Shown here one piece after another: positions 34,487-45,284 of a stretch of DNA of 64,000 nucleotides. The stretch comes from Neurospora crassa OR74A (taxonomy: Eukaryota; Ascomycota; Sordariomycetes; Sordariales; Sordariaceae): contig NC_026501.1 in the NCBI RefSeq assembly GCF_000182925.2, positions 9,341,917 to 9,405,916 of the forward strand. Direction: 5' to 3'. The notes beneath the pieces were generated by a model. The model was not told the DNA's origin, did no database searches, and worked only from the letters and a program-made list of their open reading frames with translations. Both the position numbers and the translations under genes were made by a program. The number at the start of each line of letters is the position of its first letter. The first letter of the stretch is position 1.

Positions 34487-36427
34487 ATGTCGTTGCAAGA
34501 CGCATACAAGAGGTTCCTCGGTTCGCCAAGCGCCGCTGCGCTCTCCGACGACGCCTCTCTCCACTACATCACAACCACCACCAGCGTTGCCGGCGCATCC
34601 AATATCACCAAGCATCTCTCGACCGTCGCCAGCCAGGTGAAGAAGGAGAAGGAGACCGTTCTATATGCCATTGAAGGCCAAGATGCCCTCGCCCTAGAAG
34701 TCCACACCTCCCTCGAATTCCTCATTACCGGAGGCCCCTACCTCCCTGGTCTGGAAGATAACTACGTTGCCGATCGCAAGGTCAACTTTACTATTGTGAG
34801 TTGCCCAAATTTCCCCTTCATAAATTTCCAGCCAAGTGCTAACCCTGCGGCTTGACAGTTCCACATCGTAACCTTCAACAGCGACGGCAAGATTACACAA
34901 ATCCGACAGAGCTGGGACCAAGGCTCGCTTCTCAAGCAAGTCGAGGTGATTGGTAGGTCCGGTCGCAACTGGCCGATTCGCGACAGCAAGGATCAGATCA
35001 GCCTCATCGCAAGATGCATCAAGGAAGGCGGCACTCCCGCTACCGACAACCAAGGCTCCGCGAGCACCCGTCCCAAGGTTACCAACGCCATGCGCGATCC
35101 TCATGCCTCGCTTTCTCTGTTCGCTCCTCGTGAAGAGGTCGCAACCCCACCAGAGCCCGTTGTCTCTCCCTATGCTGGAAGCAAGCCACGCCAACGCACA
35201 TTTGAGGAGATTCTTGGAGATGAGCCAGTTGAGGACCCCACCTCGCCCAGTACTGACCGGAGTCGCTCCATGACTCCCGGTGTCGCCCCCAAGGCTGGTG
35301 CCTCGAAGCACTTTCAGCCCATCCGTCTCTTTGAGACTGACGAGAATATGCCCCAAGTACCCGATACACCTCAGTCAATCTACTCGGTTCAGCGCAAGGT
35401 GAAGCCCGATCCGACAAAGTACAAGCACTTCGACTTTGCCGACGGTTCCGATCCCGCCGACGCACCCCAGCCTGGTGCTCCCTTCGACAAGAAGCCCAAG
35501 ACCAAGCATGACAGCCAGTGGTCTTTCGACGACTTTACCTCCCCCGAGAGGCCAGCTCCTACCCGTACCATTGTCAAAAGTTTCCTTGGCAGCGTTGACG
35601 ACCAAGATCACCAAGGCCCTTCGACTCCGCAAAACAAGGCACCACCGCGTAAGCTACGCCGTGATGACGAGACTCACTTTAGTGTTGGCAACGACGGCCC
35701 ATCCCCCGAGATTCAGAAGAACAACCGCGGCGCTGGCACAAATGCGGCCTCCCATTTGTACGACGACAACCTCTTGAAAGCTGATGGCAGTGCTCCATCG
35801 CCGGTTGAGAAGAGCAACCGCGGCGCTGGCACAAACGCAGCCTCGCATTTGTATGACGACGACCTCTTGAAAGCTGATGGCAGTGCTCCATCGCCGGTTG
35901 AGAAGAGCAACCGCGGCGCTGGCACAAACGCAGCCTCGCATTTGTATGACGACGACCTCATTAAGGCTGATGGTAGTGCGCCATCACCTGCGCCTCGTGC
36001 GCTGAGCAACATCACCAACGCCAAGAATAGGGAGAAGCACTTTGAGCCGCACTTTGAGATCTCGGACGAATCCCCTCAGGCTGAGAAGGGTGCCAACGGT
36101 CGCTCCAAGGCCAGCGAGAATCGCCAAGCGGCCCAACGTGGATTGGAAAGTCACTGGTCCATCGAGAACGAATCGCCCGTACAAAGAAAGGAGAATTCCA
36201 ACACGGGCATTACCATTGCAGGTGATGGTATGGGCAGCAGAAAGGGATTTGAGGCTAGCACCGCTGTCAACAAGGGAATCACCATTGCCGGAGATGGCAT
36301 GGGCGGCAAGAAGGGAACGCAGCGTAACTGGCTTACTGAGGAGGAGGAACCTCAGGACCTACATCTCCAAAACCGAAACCCCGGCAAGAAGCAGACCTTG
36401 AAGTCTGACAACTTTTGGGACTTTTAA
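34487..36427 (+). CDS. NTF2-like domain protein with disordered repeat-bearing tail
   Basis: Exons are 34487-34795 and 34859-36427 (625 aa). The intron has a GTGAGT donor, a GCTAAC branch point and a GACAG acceptor. The first ~150 residues form an NTF2/SnoaL-like fold (FLGSPSAAALSDDASLHYITT; FHIVTFNSDGKITQIRQSWDQGSLLKQVEVI), conserved in fungi but of unknown ligand. The remaining ~470 residues look disordered. They contain three 31-aa tandem repeats (NRGAGTNAASHLYDD...) and a recurring short motif of the form [HQ][FW]x[FIV]...E/D-x-P (QWSFDDF, HFSVGND, HFEISDESP, HWSIENESP), ending in DNFWDF. The motif repeats suggest a scaffold for one binding partner. No function is assigned. Confidence 0.88.
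35723..36001 (+). repeat. 93-bp coding minisatellite, three copies
   Basis: Units start at 35723, 35816 and 35909 (NRGAGT...). Copies two and three are nearly identical in DNA until the last third of the third copy. Each adds 31 residues, so copy number can change without a frameshift. Confidence 0.93.
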
Positions 36428-37029
36428 GTGGTCCTATTTGTGAAGGAGAAGAGTGCGAACTTGAGGGTTTTTGTTTAGTTTGCTGTCGTCATTTTGTTTT
36501 CTCGCACTTGATATCACCTGCTGTTTGTTTTTTTTGTTTCGCTTCTTCGAGGATCAGCACCGCCAACCACACTGCTCCTGGACCCCATGTTGGAGAAAAC
36601 CTACCTTTGAATAACAGAGCCTCAAGGAATAGTAGAAAAGGGGGTCCCTGGCCTCTAGAGGGAAGTTCGTGCTTCGAAACGAGGAAAGTCGCCTGACTTT
36701 CACAGTTTTCTGGTTTATGGGAGACCCTGAGACTTCACAGATACCAACATCAATACCCTACGAGCATGAGAGAAGATGAAGCAGGAATGGACGATATGAT
36801 GCGTACATGACTCTTTTTGAGGGGGGGGGGCGTTGTTCTAGTAGGCAGGCAGGCAGGCAGGCAGATACACCAATGAATGAATAATACCAAAAAAATCCAT
36901 ACCTATTCCTTTCTTTAGCGTGTGAAGAGCTTTGTGAATAGAAGAAGAAAGGGAGAAAGGGGGTATGAGAGAGACTTTTATCCATGTATTAGGTAGTAGC
37001 CGGTGTGCGTATGTCTGTTGCGTGACTAT

Positions 37030-37082
<53 letters not shown>

Positions 37083-37819
37083 GTTGCTTATTGTTTCTCT
37101 TTGGCTACCTAACATCGGATGAGATTTGCTACTGTAGGTTAGGTTATTGTTGGACACTGTGGAAAGGTGAGCAAGTAGGTGAGAAGAGTAATCACTTGTG
37201 AGATACATACACTTCACAACCGGTTCACTTTCACTACGCGTTCACTTGACATTGACTACGATAAGTCAGGCATACATACCCTTGCATTGCTCATAACCTA
37301 CTTCTCATGACCCAAAAGAAAAGAAAGACCACAACGGGTAGAAAGAGTTGCTCAAAACATAATATGTACATTGTACCTTTTCTACAAACACTTGAAACAT
37401 TCCAGACAGGCTCCAATCAAAGGCCCCACCCCACGCTGACTTTCCTTATAGACGTGATGGATGCCACTTCCATACCACCAACCAGAACCAGTAAGTAGTC
37501 CAGTACAAGTTACTCCGACAATTGAAACCTCCTCCGTCCGTACCTAGAACTAGAAAACAGTAGGAAAAGAAGAAGAAGGGAAAAAAGACAACGCCGCCCC
37601 CCCCCTTTATAAAAAGTAGTAAAAATACGCCCCCCATGAAAAAAAAAGTCGAGATGCATGCGTGAATTCATACGTACGTACGTACGTTGCGTCGTAGTGG
37701 GTATACTGCCATCTCCTGTTTTCTGTTTTCCTCCCGGTCCCTTTTAAACAGATAAGTCATCCGTACCGTCCTCATCATTTCATCACCACCTCCTACAATC
37801 GTTATGATGGGAGGGGGGT
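36428..37819. other. Convergent 3' region with repeats
   Basis: Between the NTF2-like gene and the Polo kinase. It holds GGCA units (36843-36863), a T30/A19 inverted tract at 37032-37080, C/T-rich DNA near 37590 and TACG units (37671-37687). No gene is supported. Confidence 0.6.
37032..37080. repeat. T30 followed directly by A19
   Basis: Thirty T residues (37032-37061) abut nineteen A residues (37062-37080), so RNA from either strand could form a 19-bp A-U hairpin. The exact lengths of such tracts may be assembly-sensitive. Confidence 0.85.
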
Positions 37820-40800
37820 TCACCTCTTCTTCGCATTCTCATCAACCTCCTCCCCCAACTCTTCGGGCCTTCTCGGATCCACATACGCACTGAGTCTCGA
37901 ATCACCCCACCTTGCTCCAATCGTCACCCAGACATGCTTCATCGGGCCCGTGGCGTTCCTCGTCTCTCTGCAGCCTGTCCACCTGATTCTCTTCTCGCGT
38001 GACATGTCACTGTTTCCTAGTCCTCCGTTGGCGGACCACTCCTTGATTACGTCACGGATGAACGTGATCTTCTCGCGGAACTGGTTGGCGGAGGGAATGT
38101 TCTGCAATGCAGCGGGGATTTCGGGGCGACGGCGGGAGGTGGAGGTGCTGGTGATGGTAGAGCGGGAAGGGGACGAAAAGTTGAGGAGGGTTTGTAAGGG
38201 GTAGGAGAGGACGGAACGCTCGTCGAGGGCGGATTCGGAGAGGGAGCCGGTTATGGAGAGGTGGGTGGCGGCGGACTCGGGGAGGTGCCAGAAGTGGCAG
38301 AAGGTGCCGGTTGAGTCGAGTACGATTTTGGTGTGGTCGGGGAAGTTGAACTGTCATTACTATTAGCTGGATTTCAACAGAAGAAAGGGGAGGGCGACAT
38401 ACCTGGAAATGACCATCGCAAAACATCCAGCACCCAACGTCACCGAACCTCTGGTAAAACGTCACGACATCACTCGGCGCAACAGTCGGGTCCGTGATGG
38501 TCGGCATCCGAATTGGCGCATCATCCTGATTGTCCGACTCTCGGCCATACTGAATCATGTAATTGGCAAACTTCTTCCACAACACAATGCGCTCCCTCTT
38601 TCGATGATCGTAAATATCCTTGCCCGCCGTAAGCTTACCCGTAGTACCATCGGGGTTGACTGGGATATGGAAGTTTTGGGGCGAGACACGAACACGGTTG
38701 ATGCCGTCCTCGCCGTTGTTTTCGTAAAAGTATACGCCCTCATTTTGGGGCAGGATTTGGTGCCTGTCTGGATATCTAGGGTCGTCTCTGCGCTGGCAAT
38801 GACGTTCAGCACCATGAACAAGCACGCAAGCAGGTGGTAGCAAACCACTCCGGCTACCCTCCTGAGTTGGGATGCTACGGAGAATGCAGCCGACACTGCC
38901 ATCATTCAAGATGTAGCCCAAACCAAACTTGTTGGTGTAATCAACCCACTTGACTACGATGTGGGGAGGTGATGGGGTCTTGTCCCTGGACGACACAAGT
39001 GCCATTGAGCGGGCGTTCAGTGCCCGTTCCAGTTCTGCCTGCAGTCTGCGAAGCCTCTCAAGGACAATGTCAGGCTGCGTCCCTGGTACTGCCTCTTGAT
39101 ATTCGGCAGGACTAAAAAGGCTTAGCTTGTCCTCCTGAGGCTTTTGCGTTGTTGAGATGGGTACACTCCTCTGGATAGGAGCGGGCTCCTCAGTTGGCAA
39201 CACCGCAGCCTGGCTTCTGGTAGTTGGGTAGCTGCGAGTGCTACGGGTTGTGGGTCGAATCGGCTGGGATCCTAGTGCATCAGGAGCAGTCTCGGGCACT
39301 TCCCGCCTGCTAGACCGGGTGCGTAACGAAGTAGAGCTAGCACTTCTGAGCGCCGGCTCTGGAACCGTCTGCGACCGACCTAAGCTGCTGACTGTAGCGA
39401 GAGGCCGGCCTTGGGCCCTTTGTTGAGCCGCAAAACTCTGGGGTGGGACACGGAGAAGTCCTGTGGTGCCCCTGTTAGCGATGCTCGCCTGGGCGAGACT
39501 GTTGCTCAGGTCATCCACAACCGGCTTTTGAGGTTGTGAATGTATTACTCCCTCCATCCTGCTTCCGCCGATGTCCGCCAACGGGACGCGCTTCTGGGGT
39601 TGTTGTGACAATGTCAGCTTGGAGGCTTGCTGTTCGGCTTGCTGCTGCTGTAATAGACGGGCCCGACGTCTTGCCTCGGTCTTGATCTCGTCGTAGGGCC
39701 TGTAAACGATACCCTCGGCGAGTGGAATAACAGGGGTAAGGCCGTTTGCCTCCTCCTCTGCCATCTCTCGCCAAATGTTCTTGAAGACAAACTGCTGTGT
39801 GCACCATGGACCCACACTACACTCCTTGCACATCTCTTGCACATTGCGGAGGTTGTCTGCTTCCGCCTGGGGACCGGACAGAGGATCGTAGAAGGCAGGG
39901 TTCTGTGGTGGGGAATCCCGGAGCCTGGACGAAATGTCGGAAGGAACGGGCATGTAGCCAGAGGTAAAGAAGGGATGAGAGACGATGGTGTCAGGATCCG
40001 GTCTCATATCTGCGTCTTGCAGCATGCTTGCGACAAGATCCTTGGCCTCCAAGCTGTAGTACTTTTGTGTGGCATCGGGCGATGGCCACTCGTAATCACG
40101 TTCTCTGGCGCGGCGGTAGATTTCGTCGGTGGTTGAAGACTGGAAAGGTGGTTTCGAGGTGAGCATAGCGTAGACAATGATACCCAGACTCCAGATATCC
40201 ACCATGTGATCATGGCCCTTCTTTCCCTTTTCGAGAATCTCGGGCGCAATATAGTTGGGTGTTCCGCATAGGGTCGTCCTCCTCATAATCTGCATATCCT
40301 TTCCTGTGAGGAGCAAGGCAGCCAGGCCAAAGTCTCCAATCTTGGCGTTCATGTACTTGTCGAGGAAGATGTTGCCCATTTTGAGATCGCGGTGAATGAT
40401 GCCCTTGGCGTGCATGTACTTGATGGCGCCGGCAATCTGGACGGTGTAGAAGCGCACCTCGGGTTCTGTCAAGCCCTTGCGGCGCTTGACCATGTCCATG
40501 AGGGAGCCATTGGAGCACAGTTCGAGAACCAGATAGGTGCAGTTTTCAAAGGTAAAGGCGCGGTGGAACTGGACAATGTTCACATGTCGCATTTTGGAGT
40601 GAATCTGGAGCTCGGTCTGGAATTTCTGCTCCATCTTGGAGGCCATCTGGGCCTTGACGATCTTGAGGGCATATCGCTTGGAGCTTCCGATCAGCTTGCC
40701 GTCGTAGCAGATAGCGAAGCCGCCCTTTCCCAGGGGCTTGCCGACCTGGTAGATGGCGCCCTCTTTGCGGTCGGAGCTGGGGGGTTCGTTGACATGGTTC

Positions 40801-40937
40801 GGCGGGGGCGGCGGGTGGTCTTTGTCCTTGGAAGCCTTGAGCCCAGCAGCTGCCTTGGACTTTAGCTCATGGGCTCTCGGTCTCGCCGGGGCGTTAACAT
40901 CTCTGGGGTATAGGGCGTCCATACCGACACCTCTCAT
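37820..40937 (-). CDS. plo1: Polo-like serine/threonine kinase
   Basis: Exons on the minus strand are 40937-38403 and 38350-37820 (1021 aa). The intron has a GTATGT donor and a GACAG acceptor and joins GHFQ to FNFPDHTKIVL inside a polo box. The kinase domain (about residues 60-330) has LGKGGFAICY, HRDLKMGNIFLD, DFGLAA and the activation-loop Thr in RRTTLCGTPNYIAPE. A long linker with Pro/Ser/Arg and a Gln run leads to polo-box sequences (KWVDYTNKFGLGYILNDGSVG; CDGHFQFNFPDHTKIVLDSTG) and a C-terminal domain. Polo kinases drive mitotic entry, spindle and septation events. Start choice: the frame is open up to TGA near 41060 without an ATG before 40937; a second ATG follows at 40922. An upstream exon is possible. 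Confidence 0.94.
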
Positions 40938-42327
40938 TCCCACGGCTTTCTCGAGCGCCTCGAGGATCACAGGTCGATCAATCGGGTATGTATAATTAGG
41001 CAGTCGTCGAGTTTGACGTCGGTGTCGTCGGCGGGGATTCTCGTCCTGTTCGTCGGGTCATTCAATGCCGTGAATGATATGAAAGGTCTAAGGAGTGGAG
41101 GTTCCACCTTGGTTAGAGACACAAAGTAAACAAAGCAAGGGGGTGAAACAGAGTGAGTGGAAAGGGAAGAAGACCTAGGAGGCGCCAATTGTCTGTTTGG
41201 AAGAAGCAAAAACTCACAGTGGGACTAGTAGTGATGGTCAAGCACTGCTCGGCGGCCTGGGATCCGACGGACGTATGTAGAGATAAGTTAGGCCAGGCAG
41301 TATCATGAAGATGTTCGTCGTCGATTGAGGATATGATTTAGCGCGGATTGACTCGGGTGTCGCGCTGGGAGGGGGATCGGAGGACGGAATAATTGGTGAC
41401 GACGAAAACGAAGGTCGGTAGTAATTCATCCACTTGGTTCCCCCAAGCTGCGCGCAGTGTCAAAATGCACTACCTATGGTAGTAGCTAAGGTACGGTACG
41501 GTACCTTGCAAACAAAATCAATCCAGGATGGTGACGACTTTGTTGTTGCAAAAGTGGAGAGGTCAAGGGAAGGTGGAAAGTGGGAAAGAAGGACGCCGAG
41601 TTCAGTTCGTTGTGTTGTGTTGTGTTGTTGAAGATTGCAAAGCGGAAGTTGGTTCGTTGCTTTGGAATGAATCCACCGTCCAAAATTGGCAAGCATAGGT
41701 TTGGAGCTGGAGACCTTTTCGTTTTGTTTGTCCCTTTGCCAGTCAAGTCGCCAGGGCAACGGCGGGGACCCTCTCCAGGAGCCCACTGCAGCCAAAGGGA
41801 CCTGAACCTCCACTGCGCCCTGTCGCTTGCCAAGCCAGCACCACCGCAGGGCGCCCACAGGCAGACCAGGGGGCCTGACTCGCCCGGTTCAGTGGGGTGC
41901 CCCTGCTGTGCTGAGCTGGCTGGTTCCCTTATAGCGGCACCTTGACTCGACGCCCGTTAGGGTGCTGTTCACGCCAATCACCTAATCCAATCAGGCGCTT
42001 ATCGATATGGAGGATGACGGAAGCCCTGGGATGCTGAATTGTCCGTCATCCGAACTTTACATTCTTCCTTCAATGTCTTGTCACATGCGCCTGTAGTCAA
42101 GTAGTATAGAAAGGGCTTCTGTGAACTTTGGACAACAGCCATCACTTGGCAAACAACCTCTTCCACTCGTTGGCTCCTTGGCCAAACTCCCAATTCGTCC
42201 CAATTCCCGTAGCGGAACCTCGGCATCGCCAACTCACCCACCACCAACGGCGGCAACGACCGACCAGCGGTTTTCCCTGGTTAGAGGTACTTAACCTCCT
42301 TGGCAACACCTCGACTCAGACATCATC
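40938..42327. other. Divergent intergenic region, Polo kinase / OPA3
   Basis: Shared promoter region. On the minus side a GTGAGT (41217-41212) could be the donor of a 5' UTR intron of the Polo gene. On the plus side the last 200 bp form the OPA3-like leader. No other gene is supported. Confidence 0.55.
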
Positions 42328-43155
42328 ATGGTCTCCCTTCCTCTCTTTAAGCTTGCCGCCCTCTTTGTGCGGCATATCTCCAAGTATGGCGCCGTATGTC
42401 TCTCCCTCTATCCTTCCCTTTCCCCTCCCCCTCCTCCTCGTCATAGGTAACCAAGTAACCTAACATGCTTCTTCTTCTTCTTCTTCACCCAGAACCACAT
42501 CAAGCACCAAGCCCATGAACACCCCAAATTCCGCGCCTTCGCCGCCAAGTATGGCCAGATGATGCACCAGCTCAACATGCGCTTGTCCGTCCTCGCCCTT
42601 CGAAACTCCGACGCCGAGCTGCGCGCAAAGGAAGCCAAAGAGAAAGCCGAGGCGCCCACCGTCAAGACAGAAGAGCAAGTGCGCAAAGAGTTGGAACTCA
42701 AAGCCAAGTACGGCGTCATACCAAAGGAGTCGCATGCCGTCAGGGAGCCGCCCAAGAGCATATGGAAGCGCAAGTTCAGGCCCTTGCCCGAGCCCAAGGC
42801 CGTCGACCTATTTGCCGATGTCATCGGGGATGCCTTTATCTTGACCATTGCCAGCGCCCTGCTGCTGTACGAGTACTATCGGTCCTCGTCAAAGCCCGAT
42901 CCGAACGTGCAGAGGATAAAGGATTTGGAGAAGCAGTTGGAGGAAGGAAAGAAGAGGGAGGACGAGTTCTTCAAGAGGGACGAGGAGAGGCAGGCGAGGT
43001 TGCAGGCTATTGAGGATGCGCTGAGGGCATACAAGGACCCAAGAACCAAGAAGCCCATCTATCCGCCGTCAGTGGCAGGCTCTGCAGATGAGTCGGACGA
43101 GGGCTTTGTTCTTACGAGGGTATTCTCGGGACTGACCGGGAAGTTGGGCTTCTAA
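42328..43155 (+). CDS. opa3: OPA3-like mitochondrial protein
   Basis: Exons are 42328-42393 and 42493-43155 (242 aa). The donor is GTATGT and the acceptor CACCCAG. The first exon encodes the typical OPA3 N-terminus (MVSLPLFKLAALFVRHISKYGA), which acts as a membrane/mitochondrial targeting region. The second begins NHIKHQAHEHPKFRAF and continues with the conserved segment around AVDLFADVIGDAFILTIASALLLYEYYR, a membrane-associated helix. A coiled coil (about residues 160-205) and a short tail follow. OPA3 is a mitochondrial membrane protein implicated in lipid metabolism and morphology; its biochemical activity is unsettled. Length is slightly above the human protein (179 aa), as in other fungi, because of the charged C-terminal extension. 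Confidence 0.93.
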
Positions 43156-43526
43156 ATGCGACTTGATGACACGCCAAGATCCTTCTTACACCCGTTGTTC
43201 CCAGCAACCCTCGATGTTGAAGGACGGACCATGGAGAAAGACGCACCCGGATCCTCTTGCGCTCCAGGCAACACGGCCGAGACAAAGGGAGAAGCAACGG
43301 TCAGAAGGCCTCGGAAATAATCAGCAGTTTCGCATCACGTTGGACACGGCAGGCACGGCGGACCACAATACAGGAGGAGCATCTTAGACAGCATACCAGA
43401 TACCTACAGTACTTAAAGCTAGACGATACCCTTTTCATTGGATAACAAACCACACCACTCTTCATCTCACCCTCTTCCCATCACCAACTCTCGCTCTATC
43501 TTACTCTTTTCTTTTCCATCTTCACA
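43156..43526. other. Short intergenic stretch
   Basis: 3' flank of the OPA3-like gene and leader of the next small gene (pyrimidine-rich 43440-43526). I see nothing else. Confidence 0.6.
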
Positions 43527-43877
43527 ATGTCTTTCGATAGCAAGTTACCAACTGTATTAGAGGTAGAGGTGTCTGACTCGGCAGAGCAGTCGGACTCATC
43601 AGACTACTCTGCTACAAACCCAAGTAGCATATCGTCCAAGTCGAACGAACGCCCACAGGAGCAACCTGCGCAAGCTGTGGCCGATGACAAGAGCTCCGCC
43701 CTACCGACTAAGCCATCGTCCGCACTTACCAGTACCCCCACGGACTCCAAGAATGCGTCTAAGCCGATTGTGAAGACAGCCCATCAGCTCAAGCACGTGT
43801 TTGGCGCGTACGGTCGGATGAAAACGGAATGGCACGAGGCCATGAAACAGGTCCTTGCTGTCCACGGAGAACGCTAG
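43527..43877 (+). CDS. Hypothetical small Ser-rich protein, perhaps the 5' part of a broken gene
   Basis: ATG at 43527 in a good context (TTCACAATG) after a pyrimidine-rich leader; 116 aa to TAG 43875-43877. The first ~75 residues are Ser/Thr/Pro/Gln-rich and probably disordered. The last 35 (KPIVKTAHQLKHVFGAYGRM, then HEAMKQVLAVHGER) look like an amphipathic helix pair. No family is recognised. Four bases after the stop a GTAGGT intron donor follows, and the same phase continues into a long downstream open frame, so this may be the N-terminal part of a larger protein cut by a nonsense codon. Confidence 0.5.
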   Translation: MSFDSKLPTVLEVEVSDSAEQSDSSDYSATNPSSISSKSNERPQEQPAQAVADDKSSALPTKPSSALTSTPTDSKNASKPIVKTAHQLKHVFGAYGRMKTEWHEAMKQVLAVHGER

Positions 43878-44713
43878 GAACGTAGGTAATCAGTTTTCAC
43901 ATTAGCGACCATCAACCAGTGATACTCACAAGCTCCACAGAGACCGATGACATATTTCACGACATCGGCCTTCAGGGGCCTGGAGAAAGCGATTACTCTT
44001 TCCGAGATCCCTCTCAGCCTAAACAAAGCGACTATCAAATTTTTTCTATCTTTTTACTTTCCGCAGAAACTCGGTTCAAGTGTTCACTTGAACGGATTGT
44101 AACTGCCGATCAAGCGTTCCGTGCCAACAGGCAACGGTCCCCCAGGCCGGTAATCATCATCTGCCTCGAGGATAGCAAAGACAGAAAAATGACGGGCATG
44201 AGAGCTTTCACTGACCTTTTATTCGGGCACGTACTTGGTCCCTCCTTTTTTGTGCCAACATGGCTTCTTAAGATTGACAGCAACATAAAAGATAAGACCC
44301 CAGCTAATCATCCACAATCCCACAGGCTCATCAACTCAACTGCACCGGATCTCTCTGCGATCCCCATTCTCCCCGTCGCTAGCTATACCGTCCTTCCCGT
44401 CGTGCTCGGCTGGCTTGAGATGTGGGGACTGGACCCTAGATTTTCCAAACCACTGCCTTTAGAACCACGAGTTCCTGAGGATGACCACCCCCCATGGCTC
44501 TGCACGATCGATCACACCAATTCCCTCTTCCCGCGTTCGCGCAAGGCTTCCTGTTTTTTACGGCGCCTCCGTCGCCGTCGCTTGCTAGGACAGAGCAGTC
44601 CCAATCCTCGAGGACTTGTCATTGCAAAGGCAGGAAGGAGGGTGTTCCAAAAAGAGGGAGAGGTCGAGGTAGAGATGGTGGTTGCTTTTTGGGAGAAAAT
44701 GTACATTCTTTGA
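43878..44713 (+). pseudogene. Downstream in-phase open frame after a nonsense codon
   Basis: An intron from the GTAGGT donor at 43882 to the strong polypyrimidine acceptor CTTTCCGCAG ending at 44066 (185 nt), or to CTCCACAG at 43940 (59 nt), keeps the phase of the preceding ORF. In both cases the frame runs to a stop at 44713. The encoded ~215 residues include FKCSLERIVTADQAFRANRQ, RPVIIICLEDSKDRKM and a hydrophobic segment (PILPVASYTVLPVVLGWLEM). No ATG near its 5' end could start a separate gene; the first internal one is at 44190. The simplest reading is a gene broken by TAG 43875-43877. A separate gene or 3' UTR splicing are alternatives. Family not recognised. Confidence 0.4.
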
Positions 44714-44880
44714 CTATTGAGCGAATCATTCTTCCAGGGGTAGTCTTTTCACAGACATCTCGTGTACTTGACTTCCTCATAAGCGTTTGATTTAGATAGC
44801 TTAGTTGTACAAATACTTGAACACAAAGAACAGAAACAAGCCGTACACTTATCGAAACATAAAACCTTTAATTACAGCGA

Positions 44881-45252
44881 TCATTGCGACTTTTGACCGG
44901 ACTCTCCACCGTCACCGTCCTCAAGATCCCCTTCGGTTCCGCGCTTTTGGATAGCTTGCATGAGTTCGTATAGTTGACCGATTTGCTCGTCTGTCATGTT
45001 CATGTTAGTGACTAAGGAAAGAAAAGGGAAAAAAGGGAGGGATACGCACCGCTCATCTTTTCAACCTTGCCCTTGTCCAACTTTTCGCCTACCCACGAGT
45101 TTCCTTCGATTTTTTGGGCGTAGAGTTGCCACTCTGTGAGGAAGCCGATCTGTGAGGTGGATGTTTGTGTTAGTTGATGCTTTTGAAGAGAATTTGCTCC
45201 TGCTCAATGACCACGGTTCCAGTCTGCTTTTGTTTCAGTCCCACGCTGTCCT

Positions 45253-45284
<32 letters not shown>

